From positions 1-64,000 of the forward strand of contig JAIOZA010000011.1 of assembly GCA_021740825.1 (NCBI GenBank): a stretch of DNA of 64,000 bases. The letters are read 5' to 3'. The notes below the pieces were generated by a model. That model did no database searches and was not told where the DNA came from. It saw only the letters and a list, made by a program, of their open reading frames with translations. The position numbers and the translations under genes are program-made. Positions 1 to 8,427 of the stretch are shown piece after piece. The first letter of the stretch is position 1; each line of letters begins with the position of its first letter. This DNA is from Bacteroidia bacterium. GTDB taxonomy: Bacteria > Bacteroidota > Bacteroidia > B-17B0 > Aurantibacillaceae.

Positions 1-217
1 TGTTGCCACTGCGACAACATGTAATAATATGATTGTGAGATTTTAATTTTTCAACACTAGTGCCTATTTGTTCTAATGGAATATTAATGGAGCCTTTCAC
101 ATGACCTGTAGCAAATTCTGCTTTGCTTCTTACATCAACGATAATCGCTCCATCTTTAATCAATTGAGACAAATCAACTGAATTATTCTTAAATAAATTT
201 TTTAATAATGATAACAT
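1..217 (-). CDS. Rhodanese-like domain protein (partial, 3' end beyond window)
   Basis: The first 72 codons of a rhodanese-fold protein are visible, starting at ATG 217 and running off the left edge. The protein has no signal peptide and is probably cytoplasmic. Visible family features are IIVDVRSKAEFATGHVKGSINIPL, given here as the DVR and GHV..GSINIP landmarks, and the active-site loop ITCCRSGN with the expected catalytic Cys just before RSG. Rhodaneses of this single-domain type carry sulfane sulfur as a persulfide. A -7 box lies at 237-244 and a Crp/Fnr-like site at 266-281, so it is probably controlled together with the MFS gene at 5001-6272. The family assignment is firm; the physiological substrate is unknown. 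Confidence 0.88.
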   Translation of the reverse strand, partial: MLSLLKNLFKNNSVDLSQLIKDGAIIVDVRSKAEFATGHVKGSINIPLEQIGTSVEKLKSHNHIITCCRSGN

Positions 218-236
218 AGTTTTAGCTTTTATGGGA

Positions 237-244
237 CAAAAATA
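237..244 (-). promoter_or_regulatory. -7 promoter box of the rhodanese gene
   Basis: The minus strand reads TATTTTTG, which fits the Bacteroidota -7 consensus TAnnTTTG. It ends 19 nt before the ATG at 217. No TTTG -33 element is seen; that position is occupied by the Crp/Fnr-like site at 266-281, which suggests activator dependence. Confidence 0.55.
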
Positions 245-265
245 TAACCTAAATCCTATTTTAAC

Positions 266-281
266 GGTTACAAATGTTACA
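266..281. promoter_or_regulatory. Crp/Fnr-like operator, copy 1
   Basis: The plus strand reads GGTTACAAATGTTACA, or TGTAACATTTGTAACC on the gene strand. It matches 13 of 16 positions of the identical sites at 4513-4528 and 6360-6375. Its centre lies 33 bp upstream of the centre of the -7 box at 237-244, the geometry of a class II activator site. Crp/Fnr proteins bind TGTGA-type inverted repeats; assigning this site to that family is inference. Confidence 0.55.
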
Positions 282-455
282 TAAGGCAAAAGACGCGTTT
301 TTAGTTTGCTTTTGCAGTGATTTTAAGCATTAAATGATTTCTAATGAATAAAATAAGGACTTCATTTAAAGATAATTAAATAGGGCGATTTTGCCCATTT
401 TTTCAACTGCGTAATAGCTTTATTAAGGATAAACAGTAAAACGCTCGGCTAACTT

Positions 456-2141
456 TTATTCAATCTCAATTTTATCAACCTCTTTCATTAGCCTATCTGT
501 TTCCGTTAAGGCAACAATTATTTTTTGATAATGTAAAATATCGTCAAATTCAAGTTTACGTTCCTTTCTATCCTTGAGCCATTTTTGGGCAGGTTGATAA
601 CCGCCAATGTAAAAGTTCCAAGCTACTTCGGGAACACTATTAAAATACTGTGTATCGTTAATATAAACTTTGCCTTCTTGATATTTAGGTTTAGTTACAA
701 CGTTATCTCCGTCTATTGGATATTGAGTAATGTATTTCTCAACAGTTGGGCTTTCCAGTAAATGTATCTGCCGTATTTCTCCACCTAATTTTACTAATTG
801 CCAAAATGTATTTAAATCCTTTGGGTAAGACACTCTCGGAAAATCAATTTTTAAAAACTCTTTATATTTTTCTCTATAAGTTGGGGAATACAAAACTGCA
901 TATATGTAATCTAAAATATCTATCGGTGCAAATGTGGCTTTTGTTTTTTCCTTTTCATTAGTGAAAATTAAGTCTAGTTTTTTTGTTAATTGCTTTACTA
1001 TTTCGGGATTTAGATTGGGAGTTCTCTTTTCGTTTGAATGTTCAATTCTTTGTTGTTTATTTGTTTCAATATATGAATACAAAGGAAAAAGCACACCGCC
1101 ACCTCTGTAATATAAATTAAAATCCGTGATAGAATTTGTAACAAAAGATAAATTCCATGGCATTGAACCAACAACTTGTCCTTGGCGACCAATGATTAAT
1201 CCAACATTTTCTCCTTCAATAAAATGTTGCATAACTTTTCGTACTGTTCTCCAAACTAATTTATCTTCATAGAAAATATATCTATTATCAAAAGGTCTAT
1301 ACAACAAAGGTTTAATGAATTTATTTAAATCTGTTTCTTTTTTTATATTGTCATAACCTTGCAATATATTCCAGCCTTCTTTTTTCTTAACATTAAATTT
1401 AGAATGTAAATTTTCTTCATTTCTTTCGGAGTTTTGAAACTCTTGATAGAATTTTAATAACTCATTTCTTTTATCTTTAATAACAAATTCATCATGAGCT
1501 GTTGTCATACCGACACCGTTAATAATGAATAAATCATTTAAATTAAATCCTTTGTCATATCCTTTTTGTTCTTCAAAATCTTTACTAACAAAAAAATAAT
1601 TTGGAGCAACATTCGGGAGTTCTTTATATTTAACAGTTTTGAGGGAATTCTCTGAAAGAAAGTCATATTTCATTTCTCGTTTTCCAAATAAATCGCAGTG
1701 GAATACTTTACCTAATTCATTTTCTTTTTTATTTCCTGTTTTTACAAATATATTAATGCTTACTCCTTGCATAATGTCAAAGACATTTATATCTGCACTA
1801 CCGTCTGGTGCTATCTCTTTTTTCTTACTATTACCATGTAAATCTATAGTATATATTTTGTCGTAAGTTTTAAGAAGATTCCAACGCATTCCTCTGAAAG
1901 TTGGATTATCTAAAAAGCCATGGGGATTGATGAAAGCCAAAATGCCACTACCATTTTTTTCAATAAAATGCTGACCATAGCGTAAAAACTTTACATAATC
2001 ATCATTTATCCATTTTGGATTTTTTTCTTTTAATTTCTCTTTACCCCCAGGTTCTTGTTTATAATCTTCCATTAGGTTCATAATCCATTCCCCTTTGTTC
2101 GAGCTTTCTCCGCTATAAGGTGGATTACCAATAATACACAT
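456..2141 (-). CDS. Type ISP-like restriction-modification enzyme, C-terminal part (interrupted gene)
   Basis: This is the C-terminal half of a DNA adenine methyltransferase/restriction enzyme. It begins with MCIIGNPPYSG, which is amino-methyltransferase motif IV (NPPY), followed by methyltransferase fold and target-recognition sequence. The end matches the type ISP C-terminal domain (landmarks DILDYIYAVLYSPTYR, FWQLVKLGGE, GGYQPAQKWLKDRK). Motif I and the nuclease domain lie in the gene piece at 2265-3635. The two pieces are in the same frame: 123 nt of open sequence between them encode family-like residues (RLRVYLTNSLEEHH...TGTLFANWLS) and only the TAA at 2265-2267 separates them. The ATG at 2141 could re-initiate translation, but a product lacking motif I would not bind S-adenosylmethionine properly by itself. 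It is probably a pseudogene unless the pieces assemble in trans. Confidence 0.8.
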   Translation of the reverse strand: MCIIGNPPYSGESSNKGEWIMNLMEDYKQEPGGKEKLKEKNPKWINDDYVKFLRYGQHFIEKNGSGILAFINPHGFLDNPTFRGMRWNLLKTYDKIYTIDLHGNSKKKEIAPDGSADINVFDIMQGVSINIFVKTGNKKENELGKVFHCDLFGKREMKYDFLSENSLKTVKYKELPNVAPNYFFVSKDFEEQKGYDKGFNLNDLFIINGVGMTTAHDEFVIKDKRNELLKFYQEFQNSERNEENLHSKFNVKKKEGWNILQGYDNIKKETDLNKFIKPLLYRPFDNRYIFYEDKLVWRTVRKVMQHFIEGENVGLIIGRQGQVVGSMPWNLSFVTNSITDFNLYYRGGGVLFPLYSYIETNKQQRIEHSNEKRTPNLNPEIVKQLTKKLDLIFTNEKEKTKATFAPIDILDYIYAVLYSPTYREKYKEFLKIDFPRVSYPKDLNTFWQLVKLGGEIRQIHLLESPTVEKYITQYPIDGDNVVTKPKYQEGKVYINDTQYFNSVPEVAWNFYIGGYQPAQKWLKDRKERKLEFDDILHYQKIIVALTETDRLMKEVDKIEIE

Positions 2142-2264
2142 TACGGGTGTATCGCGTTTTATTTGGTTAGCTTCGTTGGCTTCTGTGCTTAGCCAATTTG
2201 CAAATAGTGTTCCTGTGTCCTGGTGGTGTTCTTCTAAACTGTTGGTTAGGTAAACTCGTAAACG

Positions 2265-3635
2265 TTAGTTCTTCTCGACTCCGCTCGAAGTGACAGAAGG
2301 AGTATAACCTGTTTCGGTTAACAATAAATCTAATTTTAAATGAGCCATTGCATAACTTGCCATCAGCAACTCAAAACCATTTAGGCGAGGCAATAAATGT
2401 GTTTCCACATAATTACTCCAAATGCCTTGTTGCCCTTCAAATTTTTTATGGATGTGTTTTACTACTTCGGCAAGGAACGTTCCTGTGCCAGTGGCAGGAT
2501 CAAGAATTTGCACTTTATGTACTTCTTGCTCAACTTGGTTACCTTGTAGGTTTACTTTTATTTTGGTTTTGCTAGTATCGGCAAGCCCTTGTGGTAAATC
2601 AAATTCGGTTTTTAAAATATCATCAACAGCACGCACAATAAAGTTTACAACTGGTTGAGGCGTGTACCAAACACCGCGAGCCTTGCGCAGTTTAGGGTCG
2701 TACTCGCTCAAAAAGGTTTCGTAAAAATGGATAATAGGATCTTCCATTTTTGTTGTCTTGCCATAGTTTTTTAAAATTTCTTCTACGTTACAAGCTAAGA
2801 ATATGTCTACTAAACTATCTACAATCCATTTAATACGGTCATCAATATCAGGTCCAGCAATGTATCCAAATAGTTTTCTTAAAAACGGATTTGATTTTGG
2901 AATTAATTCGGCGGCTTCTTGTCTGCTAAACGTTGGCAATGTAGGGTCGTGCAAACGAGCTGCAAACATACCGTAAGCAATGGTTTGAGCATACACATCA
3001 GCAAAACCTTTTGGTGTAATATCGTGAATTAGTATTTCCTTAAAGGCGTTCATTTGGTCTTTAAGTATGCTGTCCTGCTGATTTGTTTCATCACTTGTTA
3101 AAGCCTTTTCAATGACTTCGGAAAGAAGGCGGGCTTTTCCTGCCATCATTTCTGCTAGTTTTTTTGAACTCTTAATTGATTGGCTAATGTGCGTACAAAA
3201 GTCTTTTAATAGATTTTCAAAAGAAGAAAAGTTGTTTGGTAAAGGAACGATGGTTCCATTTTGAATTTCGGCAATAGCAATTTTAGTTACAAAGATTCCA
3301 TCACGGTATAAATGGAAATCCAAATAATCAGTAAAAATTAAATTATTAAGTGAGGCTTTGTACCGATCAAATTGTTCTTTGTTTCCTGTTTTTTTGTTTC
3401 CCTCTAAATCTTTATCGCCAACATCTTTAGCTTCGATAAAACCCACAGGAATATCTTTTTTAGTTAGGATATAATCGGGCGCACCGCAGGATTGTCGTTT
3501 AGGTTCGTTGGTTGCAGCAATACCTGGAACAACACTTTCAATTAACTGCTGTAAATCTCCTCTAAATGTGTGTTCAGTTGCGTTACCTAGCTTATAACGT
3601 TTATTTATGTTGTCTGTGTATTGGTCTAATGTCAT
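2265..3635 (-). CDS. Type ISP-like restriction-modification enzyme, N-terminal part (nuclease and motif I)
   Basis: This is the N-terminal 456 residues of the interrupted restriction-modification gene. Residues around 40-75 hold a PD-(D/E)xK-type nuclease signature (GAPDYIL...GFIEAKD). A helical linker follows, and the N6-adenine methyltransferase motif I DPATGTGTF lies at residues 379-387. The frame ends with a non-family tail, VTSSGVEKN, encoded by the palindromic repeat at 2271-2296, followed directly by TAA. Beyond the stop the same frame continues into the methyltransferase (see 456-2141), so the original protein would have been about 1,060 residues. That is short for LlaBIII-type type ISP enzymes because no helicase domain is seen. 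No specificity or helicase partner gene is visible nearby. Confidence 0.8.
   Translation of the reverse strand: MTLDQYTDNINKRYKLGNATEHTFRGDLQQLIESVVPGIAATNEPKRQSCGAPDYILTKKDIPVGFIEAKDVGDKDLEGNKKTGNKEQFDRYKASLNNLIFTDYLDFHLYRDGIFVTKIAIAEIQNGTIVPLPNNFSSFENLLKDFCTHISQSIKSSKKLAEMMAGKARLLSEVIEKALTSDETNQQDSILKDQMNAFKEILIHDITPKGFADVYAQTIAYGMFAARLHDPTLPTFSRQEAAELIPKSNPFLRKLFGYIAGPDIDDRIKWIVDSLVDIFLACNVEEILKNYGKTTKMEDPIIHFYETFLSEYDPKLRKARGVWYTPQPVVNFIVRAVDDILKTEFDLPQGLADTSKTKIKVNLQGNQVEQEVHKVQILDPATGTGTFLAEVVKHIHKKFEGQQGIWSNYVETHLLPRLNGFELLMASYAMAHLKLDLLLTETGYTPSVTSSGVEKN
2271..2296. repeat. Short palindrome-like repeat inside the restriction-modification gene
   Basis: The minus strand carries CTTCGAGCGGAGTCGAGAAG within a 26-bp unit. 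It has TCGA half-sites in inverted orientation and is richer in GC than its surroundings. It sits exactly where the restriction-modification reading frame breaks. From memory, elements of this type (GTCACTTCGAGCGGAGTCGAG) are dispersed in many copies in Bacteroidota genomes; that could not be counted here. Confidence 0.6.
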
Positions 3636-3714
3636 TCTCTACAAAAATAGTTTGTAGCCAAAGTTAGTTTTTATTTCTATTTTACTAACATTGGTTATAA
3701 CTTCGATATAACAT

Positions 3715-4434
3715 TTACATCATTGATGGATTATCCCATTCTGCGCTATTCATTCCTTTGCGAATGGCTACAATGTAGTAAACAAATAATGCTGAAAAAG
3801 CAATAACGCACCAAAAGAAATAAGCCATTCGAATCATTGAAAAATAATCGATATGAGGTTTGCTTGTAATAAAGTTTGTTGGCGTAATGATTGTTAAAAC
3901 AAATGAAATTAGCACTATAAACCCAAATAAAACCTCTATACTTTTATAAGGCATAGCCATATATTTTCTGTACTCAGGATATTCATTTCCCCATTTATGT
4001 ATGTAATAAAATTCTCCATTTCCTATATCGGCAAATAATAGTTGCTGTGTAGTGGGATAGGTTGATTTAAAATTTTGAACTTCAGATAATACTTTAAAGT
4101 TAACCGGCTGACTTGATTCCATTTCAAAAGCTGTCGCTTTAATATGCGCATCATAAGGCAACTGAGCCTTGTAATGTTTTTTATCTAAAAAACGGTAACG
4201 ATAATCTATGCATACACTTTTAATATCTGAAATCGAAAATATTCTATCACTATCTAAAACAATTGTTTTAGCTGATAAAACAGATTCATACTTATCAATG
4301 TAGTAGTTATTTGAAAATTTTTTTTGAGTAGTTGGCTCACCTTTTAAAATAGAATAAGCCTCATTAATTAAATGTTCTTGAAAATATTCTATATTTTTTT
4401 GTCGTTGAGAAATTAAAACATCATGAATATCCAT
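3715..4434 (-). CDS. Hypothetical protein with two C-terminal membrane segments
   Basis: This 239-residue protein is not recognised. Residues 1-165 are soluble and mixed in charge, with no signal peptide. Two hydrophobic segments follow, at about 168-187 (VLFGFIVLISFVLTIIT) and 205-225 (MAYFFWCVIAFSALFVYYIV), then a short polar tail. The topology would place the large N-terminal domain in the cytoplasm, anchored to the inner membrane. It is transcribed divergently from the 131-residue gene at 4572. No -7 box with good geometry was found on its side of the Crp/Fnr-like site at 4513-4528. Confidence 0.6.
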   Translation of the reverse strand: MDIHDVLISQRQKNIEYFQEHLINEAYSILKGEPTTQKKFSNNYYIDKYESVLSAKTIVLDSDRIFSISDIKSVCIDYRYRFLDKKHYKAQLPYDAHIKATAFEMESSQPVNFKVLSEVQNFKSTYPTTQQLLFADIGNGEFYYIHKWGNEYPEYRKYMAMPYKSIEVLFGFIVLISFVLTIITPTNFITSKPHIDYFSMIRMAYFFWCVIAFSALFVYYIVAIRKGMNSAEWDNPSMM

Positions 4435-4512
4435 CTTACTAAGAATTTGATAATCAAATTTAGAGATAAAAAAGTCATTAATTTCCTATTGTATAAAATT
4501 TAACAAAACTTT

Positions 4513-4528
4513 TGTGACAATTGTTACA
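4513..4528. promoter_or_regulatory. Crp/Fnr-like operator, copy 2
   Basis: The sequence TGTGACAATTGTTACA is a near-perfect inverted repeat, identical in all 16 bases to the site at 6360-6375. Its centre is 34 bp upstream of the centre of a -7-like box, TACCTTTA at 4551-4558, on the plus strand. It therefore most likely controls the 131-residue gene at 4572 rather than the divergent gene. Confidence 0.6.
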
Positions 4529-4571
4529 AGTAAACCGTTGAAGGCCTGCTTACCTTTATAAAAAAAATATC

Positions 4572-4967
4572 ATGGAAAATCAAATCATCATTGGAAAAAG
4601 AGCTAGTTCAAATTTTTTTAGAAAAATGGGAACTCAATTAAATATGGAAAAAGGATTGTATAAAGCATACGAAAGTGTTTTTGGGATGTCATCAGGTTCG
4701 TGGAAAAAAACACCCAAATTTGACTATATCTTATTATTTAAAACATTGTACATTAAATGTGAAGGTTGCAGTCCTGAAGATTTTGAAGATGGACACGGAG
4801 CAGTTTACCAAATTAGTTTAGTATACAACAAAAACAGAAAATTAATCATACACGAAAGCAAAGAAAAAGAAGAGATAGTTGCTTTAGCAGAAAAGCTAAA
4901 ATCATTTTACCATATTAAAATTAAAGATTCTGCAACCGATAGAAGAAATCCAAAATGGATAGAATAA
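4572..4967 (+). CDS. Hypothetical small cytoplasmic protein
   Basis: This 131-residue soluble, lysine-rich protein has no signal peptide, no membrane segment and no motif I recognise. Two cysteines occur close together (IKCEGCSPEDF, residues around 63-66), which could bind metal or form a thiol pair, but this is only an observation. Expression is probably driven by the -7-like box at 4551-4558 with the Crp/Fnr-like site at 4513-4528. It converges with the MFS gene, leaving 33 bp between the stop codons. The shared operator with a rhodanese and an MFS exporter hints at a stress or respiratory-response role. Confidence 0.6.
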   Translation: MENQIIIGKRASSNFFRKMGTQLNMEKGLYKAYESVFGMSSGSWKKTPKFDYILLFKTLYIKCEGCSPEDFEDGHGAVYQISLVYNKNRKLIIHESKEKEEIVALAEKLKSFYHIKIKDSATDRRNPKWIE

Positions 4968-5000
4968 ACTATTTTAATTCAACTTAGTGGTAAAAAACTT

Positions 5001-6272
5001 TTAAGCAGCGCATTTTCGAGACGATTTATTTTGAAACCATAACATACTCTTTGTTTTATAGTTATAATCAATCTTACAAAACATTCTATAATGTATAATT
5101 AATGACGATAAAATGGTTAAAAAACCAATCATTATAATGGATGCATTAATACCTAAAATATCTGCTACAATACCTGTTAGAATAGCTCCAATAGCGTAAC
5201 CCATATCTCGCCATAAGCGAAAAACTCCTAAACTTTTAGGTCTATCAATTGGATTAGTATTTTCGGCAACTGTTGCTAAAAATGTGGGATATACCATAGC
5301 AGTTCCCCAACCTAAAATCACCGACAAAATAATATAATGTGTCATTGTTTGAGCCCACGGAATAAATAATAATGCTAATCCTTGTAATAACATTCCAGCA
5401 AACAATAACTTTTTTTTGCAAAAATAATCGGCCATTTTACCAGTTACAAGTTGCCCTAAACCCCAAACTGCAGGATAAGTTGCAGTAATTATTCCAATTT
5501 GCTCTAAGCTAAAATTCTTTTGAAATAAAAGTATGGGAAAAATTCCCCAAACCATACCATCATTCAAATTATTAATTAAACCTGCTTGTGTAACGGAACC
5601 CAAATTTTTATTTTTCCAAGTAGTTTCCCAAAAAATATTTTTCATTAAAGGTATTTTGGTTGAATTAGATTCAATGGTGACATGAGGTTTCGTGTCTTTT
5701 ATAAAAAACCAACTTCCTAATAAACCTATTATTGATAAAGCAATGCCAATAACAAACGGATAAGGTCTTAATCCATATTGATGCGCAATCCATCCCGTTA
5801 AAAAAGCAACAACTGCTACTGACACATATCCTGCAAATTCATTCAATCCCATTGCAAAGCCACGGTCTTTTTCTCCAACTAAATCAATTTTCATAACAAC
5901 CGTACTGCTCCATGTTAACCCTTGATTTATTCCTAAAAGTACATTGGCAGCAATAATCCAGTTCCAATGATTAGCAAACATTAAAATAAATGGAATTGGT
6001 AATGCGAATAACCAACCAATAACTAATAATTTTTTACGACCGACTTTGTTTGCTAATGCCCCAGTATAATAATTGGTAATGGCTTTTACAATACCAAACA
6101 CAATAATGAACGACAGAATTGCTGTTTTAGCAGCAATATGGAATTCTGCTTCAGCTATTTGTGGCAGGATAGAACGCTCCAAGCCAACCATACCACCCAC
6201 AAAGGAATTGACAATTATTAGAAGTGTAAATTGCTTCCAGTTTTCTTTTAATCCAAGTTTTATAGTTTCCAT
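5001..6272 (-). CDS. MFS transporter
   Basis: This 423-residue integral inner-membrane protein belongs to the major facilitator superfamily and is likely a drug/metabolite or ion exporter. The first half has the typical loop 2-3 signature GALANKVGRKKLLVIGW (residues about 70-86), and the second half repeats it as GKMADYFCKKKLLF. The hydrophobic pattern is consistent with 12 transmembrane helices. The substrate is unknown; the neighbouring arsA gene at 6443 makes arsenic or thiol compounds a possibility, but no ArsJ-specific features were verified. A -7 box (6331-6338) and a Crp/Fnr-like site (6360-6375) lie upstream, so it has its own promoter and is not simply cotranscribed from arsA. Confidence 0.85.
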   Translation of the reverse strand: METIKLGLKENWKQFTLLIIVNSFVGGMVGLERSILPQIAEAEFHIAAKTAILSFIIVFGIVKAITNYYTGALANKVGRKKLLVIGWLFALPIPFILMFANHWNWIIAANVLLGINQGLTWSSTVVMKIDLVGEKDRGFAMGLNEFAGYVSVAVVAFLTGWIAHQYGLRPYPFVIGIALSIIGLLGSWFFIKDTKPHVTIESNSTKIPLMKNIFWETTWKNKNLGSVTQAGLINNLNDGMVWGIFPILLFQKNFSLEQIGIITATYPAVWGLGQLVTGKMADYFCKKKLLFAGMLLQGLALLFIPWAQTMTHYIILSVILGWGTAMVYPTFLATVAENTNPIDRPKSLGVFRLWRDMGYAIGAILTGIVADILGINASIIMIGFLTILSSLIIHYRMFCKIDYNYKTKSMLWFQNKSSRKCAA

Positions 6273-6330
6273 AACTCTAATTTGTGATCTTGCTGGAATA
6301 TTTAAACAATCTTATAATTGGTTATTTGAA

Positions 6331-6338
6331 CAAAGTTA
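6331..6338 (-). promoter_or_regulatory. -7 promoter box of the MFS gene
   Basis: The minus strand reads TAACTTTG, fitting TAnnTTTG, about 58 nt before the ATG at 6272. The operator-like site at 6360-6375 is centred 33 bp upstream, in place of a -33 element. Confidence 0.5.
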
Positions 6339-6359
6339 CAGAGCTATAAGTTGATAAAG

Positions 6360-6375
6360 TGTGACAATTGTTACA
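6360..6375. promoter_or_regulatory. Crp/Fnr-like operator, copy 3
   Basis: The sequence TGTGACAATTGTTACA is identical to the site at 4513-4528 and is flanked by further matching bases (GTG...CAC). It is centred 33 bp from the centre of the MFS -7 box, the same spacing as at the rhodanese promoter. It lies 68 bp downstream of the arsA stop codon, so it belongs to the MFS gene. Confidence 0.62.
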
Positions 6376-6442
6376 CTAAAATAATTACAGGACTTTCCAA
6401 CTTCAAAACGACAAAATAAATCCAAAGCAGATTGAATACATT

Positions 6443-8227
6443 TTAAGAATTGACTTCTATTTTTTCGTACATAGAAATGATAGCAGGTAATAGTTTTTCT
6501 TCTGGCAAATATGGAAGGATGTAAGTTCTTTTAGAAAGATTCTCTTTAATATTTTTAATGATAGCACCTTCATTTGATGCTCTCTTTTTTAATAAAGGAT
6601 CTTTTAAATTTTTGACTGCCGAAAGGCATTGGTTAATAACCCAACCGTATGGCTCAATACCAGCTCTTTTTAAATCGATTTGCAAAGCTTCAGCTTCTCG
6701 CATAGGTGTGGTTTCGGGTAATGCAATTAATAAAATTTTCGCAAAATTACCATCTTGTAAAGTCATGTAAGGAGTTGTAATTCTATCCGGATTTAAGGTT
6801 GTTGTTTTTAAAATCTCTTTATGATATTTACCAGTAGTATCAAGTAAAAGAAGTGTATGTCCGGTTGGAGCAGTGTCCATAACAACAAATTGCCTTTTGG
6901 CTTTATTGATTGCTTTAGAAAAAGCATTAAAAACAGCTACTTCCTCATTACAAGGTGATTTTAAATCTTCAATCAATAATTTTTTAGCTTCTTCATTTAA
7001 ATTTTTACTTTTTTGCTCAAATATTTTGTCAGTATAAACTTTGGTTTCAACTTTTGGGTCTATTCTTTCTACCGTCAAATTTTTAGGAACCTCATTTAAT
7101 TGATTTATAAAATCTTTAACGTGCGCTGCCGGATCAGTTGTAGTTAAAAGTACTTGATGTCCGCGGCGAGCTAACATAGTAGCTATAGATGCAGCAACAA
7201 TTGTTTTTCCAACACCGCCTTTACCCATGGTCATAATTAAACCACTATTACTATGGGCGTCTAACGAATCTACTAATTCGTGTAAATTACTCAATATATT
7301 TACAGACTCTGGTTCTGAAGAAATTTCGTTATCAATAATTGTTTTTTGCAAATCTTTATTGAATAAGGATCTTAGTTTTTTAACACCTAAAATATTATAT
7401 GGTAACAAAGGGTAATCTGCTCTTTCTAAAATTTTTAAAGAATCGGGCATTTCAGATAATTCTTTCTTAGCAATCGCTTCCATTTTAATTCCAAGTTCGT
7501 CGCTTTTATCAATAGCATCATATACGCCATTTATTAATAATTTTTGATTAGCTAAGCCTAATGCTTTCAATTCAATACTTGTGCGGTTTGCTTCTTTTAA
7601 AGAAGCTGTTTCAGCTCTTGATACTAAATAAAAAGTTGTTTGTTTAGGGTCTCTTAAACTTGTAATTACTTTTTTATATCTGTCTTTACTGCTTTTTAAT
7701 GCAGTTGAAGGACCAATACATGATGCACCGCCCGGATTTTTATCCAGAAAATCGTCCCATGCAGCAGGTAATTCTAAAAGGCGAATTGTATGCCCCGTTG
7801 GTGCGGTATCAAAAATAATTACATCATAGTTTTCAGGATTACCTTCTCCCGTTATAAATCTAGAAAATTCATCAAAAGATGCAATTTCTGTTGTACAAGC
7901 ACCAGATAATCCTTCTTTTATTTTATGTATTTCTTGGTCAGAAATGGATTTTTTAAACGGCTCAACGGCCCTTTCTCTATATTCATCTGCTGCACTATCA
8001 GGATTTATATTAATCGTAAACAAATTACTTAATTCTTTATGTGAAGTAATTTTATCTAAAACCGCACAACCTAAAACATCCTCTAAATTAGAGGCAGGAT
8101 CAGTACTAATTAAAAGCACTTTTTTACCTTGGTCAGCAATTTGTATAGCTGTAGTGCAAGCTAGTGAAGTTTTCCCTACCCCGCCTTTACCAGTGAAGAA
8201 TAAGTACTTGGTGAATTTGTCGGACAT
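6443..8227 (-). CDS. arsA: Arsenite efflux ATPase ArsA, two-domain
   Basis: ArsA is the cytoplasmic ATPase that energises arsenite export through ArsB. This 594-residue protein has the full two-domain layout. P-loops GKGGVGKT lie at residues 13-20 and 335-342, and DTAPTGHT signatures occur in both halves. The three cysteines that bind As(III)/Sb(III) in the E. coli plasmid protein (C113, C172, C422) have counterparts at C111 (SGACTTEIASFDEF), C170 (GGASCIG) and C426 (SPCNEEVAVFNAF). The metalloid site therefore looks intact. No arsB/acr3, arsD or arsR lies in the window. The downstream MFS transporter has its own promoter. Alternative roles in tail-anchored or flotillin-like protein handling are less likely given the cysteines. 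Confidence 0.88.
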   Translation of the reverse strand: MSDKFTKYLFFTGKGGVGKTSLACTTAIQIADQGKKVLLISTDPASNLEDVLGCAVLDKITSHKELSNLFTININPDSAADEYRERAVEPFKKSISDQEIHKIKEGLSGACTTEIASFDEFSRFITGEGNPENYDVIIFDTAPTGHTIRLLELPAAWDDFLDKNPGGASCIGPSTALKSSKDRYKKVITSLRDPKQTTFYLVSRAETASLKEANRTSIELKALGLANQKLLINGVYDAIDKSDELGIKMEAIAKKELSEMPDSLKILERADYPLLPYNILGVKKLRSLFNKDLQKTIIDNEISSEPESVNILSNLHELVDSLDAHSNSGLIMTMGKGGVGKTIVAASIATMLARRGHQVLLTTTDPAAHVKDFINQLNEVPKNLTVERIDPKVETKVYTDKIFEQKSKNLNEEAKKLLIEDLKSPCNEEVAVFNAFSKAINKAKRQFVVMDTAPTGHTLLLLDTTGKYHKEILKTTTLNPDRITTPYMTLQDGNFAKILLIALPETTPMREAEALQIDLKRAGIEPYGWVINQCLSAVKNLKDPLLKKRASNEGAIIKNIKENLSKRTYILPYLPEEKLLPAIISMYEKIEVNS

Positions 8228-8413
8228 ATAAACTAACTTTAATTATTAAATTGCATTAAAATAAGCAATGTATTTTTTAAAGTAAATGATGAATATCAGT
8301 TGTGAGCAGATCTTTGTACTGTCAATTTTAAATTACTTACTTTTATTACAATTAATAAAAATCATTAAATTTTTATATTATTTTTGAATTGAATGTTAGA
8401 GTTTATTATTAAT

Positions 8414-8421
8414 TATATTTG
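8414..8421 (+). promoter_or_regulatory. -7 promoter box directly before the barrel gene at 8428
   Basis: TATATTTG fits TAnnTTTG. Only 6 nt separate it from the ATG at 8428, so the transcript would start at or next to the initiation codon (leaderless). A TTTG at 8383-8386 is 27 bp away, which is long for a -33 element. Confidence 0.5.
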
Positions 8422-8427
8422 ACTTAA

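Noticed and set aside
383-396. Terminator hairpin GGGC/GCCC downstream of the restriction-modification gene
   Set aside because: Only four base pairs; the T-tract is on the plus strand while the gene is on the minus strand.
2265-2267. Programmed readthrough or recoding of the TAA in the restriction-modification gene
   Set aside because: The stop lies at the edge of a dispersed-type repeat and the residues encoded by it do not fit the family; insertion damage is simpler.
456-3635. Defence island
   Set aside because: Only the broken restriction-modification gene was recognised; neighbours (membrane protein, MFS, ArsA, rhodanese) are not defence genes.
5001-8227. A classical ars operon
   Set aside because: Only arsA is recognisable; the MFS gene has its own promoter and operator and no ArsR/ArsD/ArsB/Acr3 is nearby.
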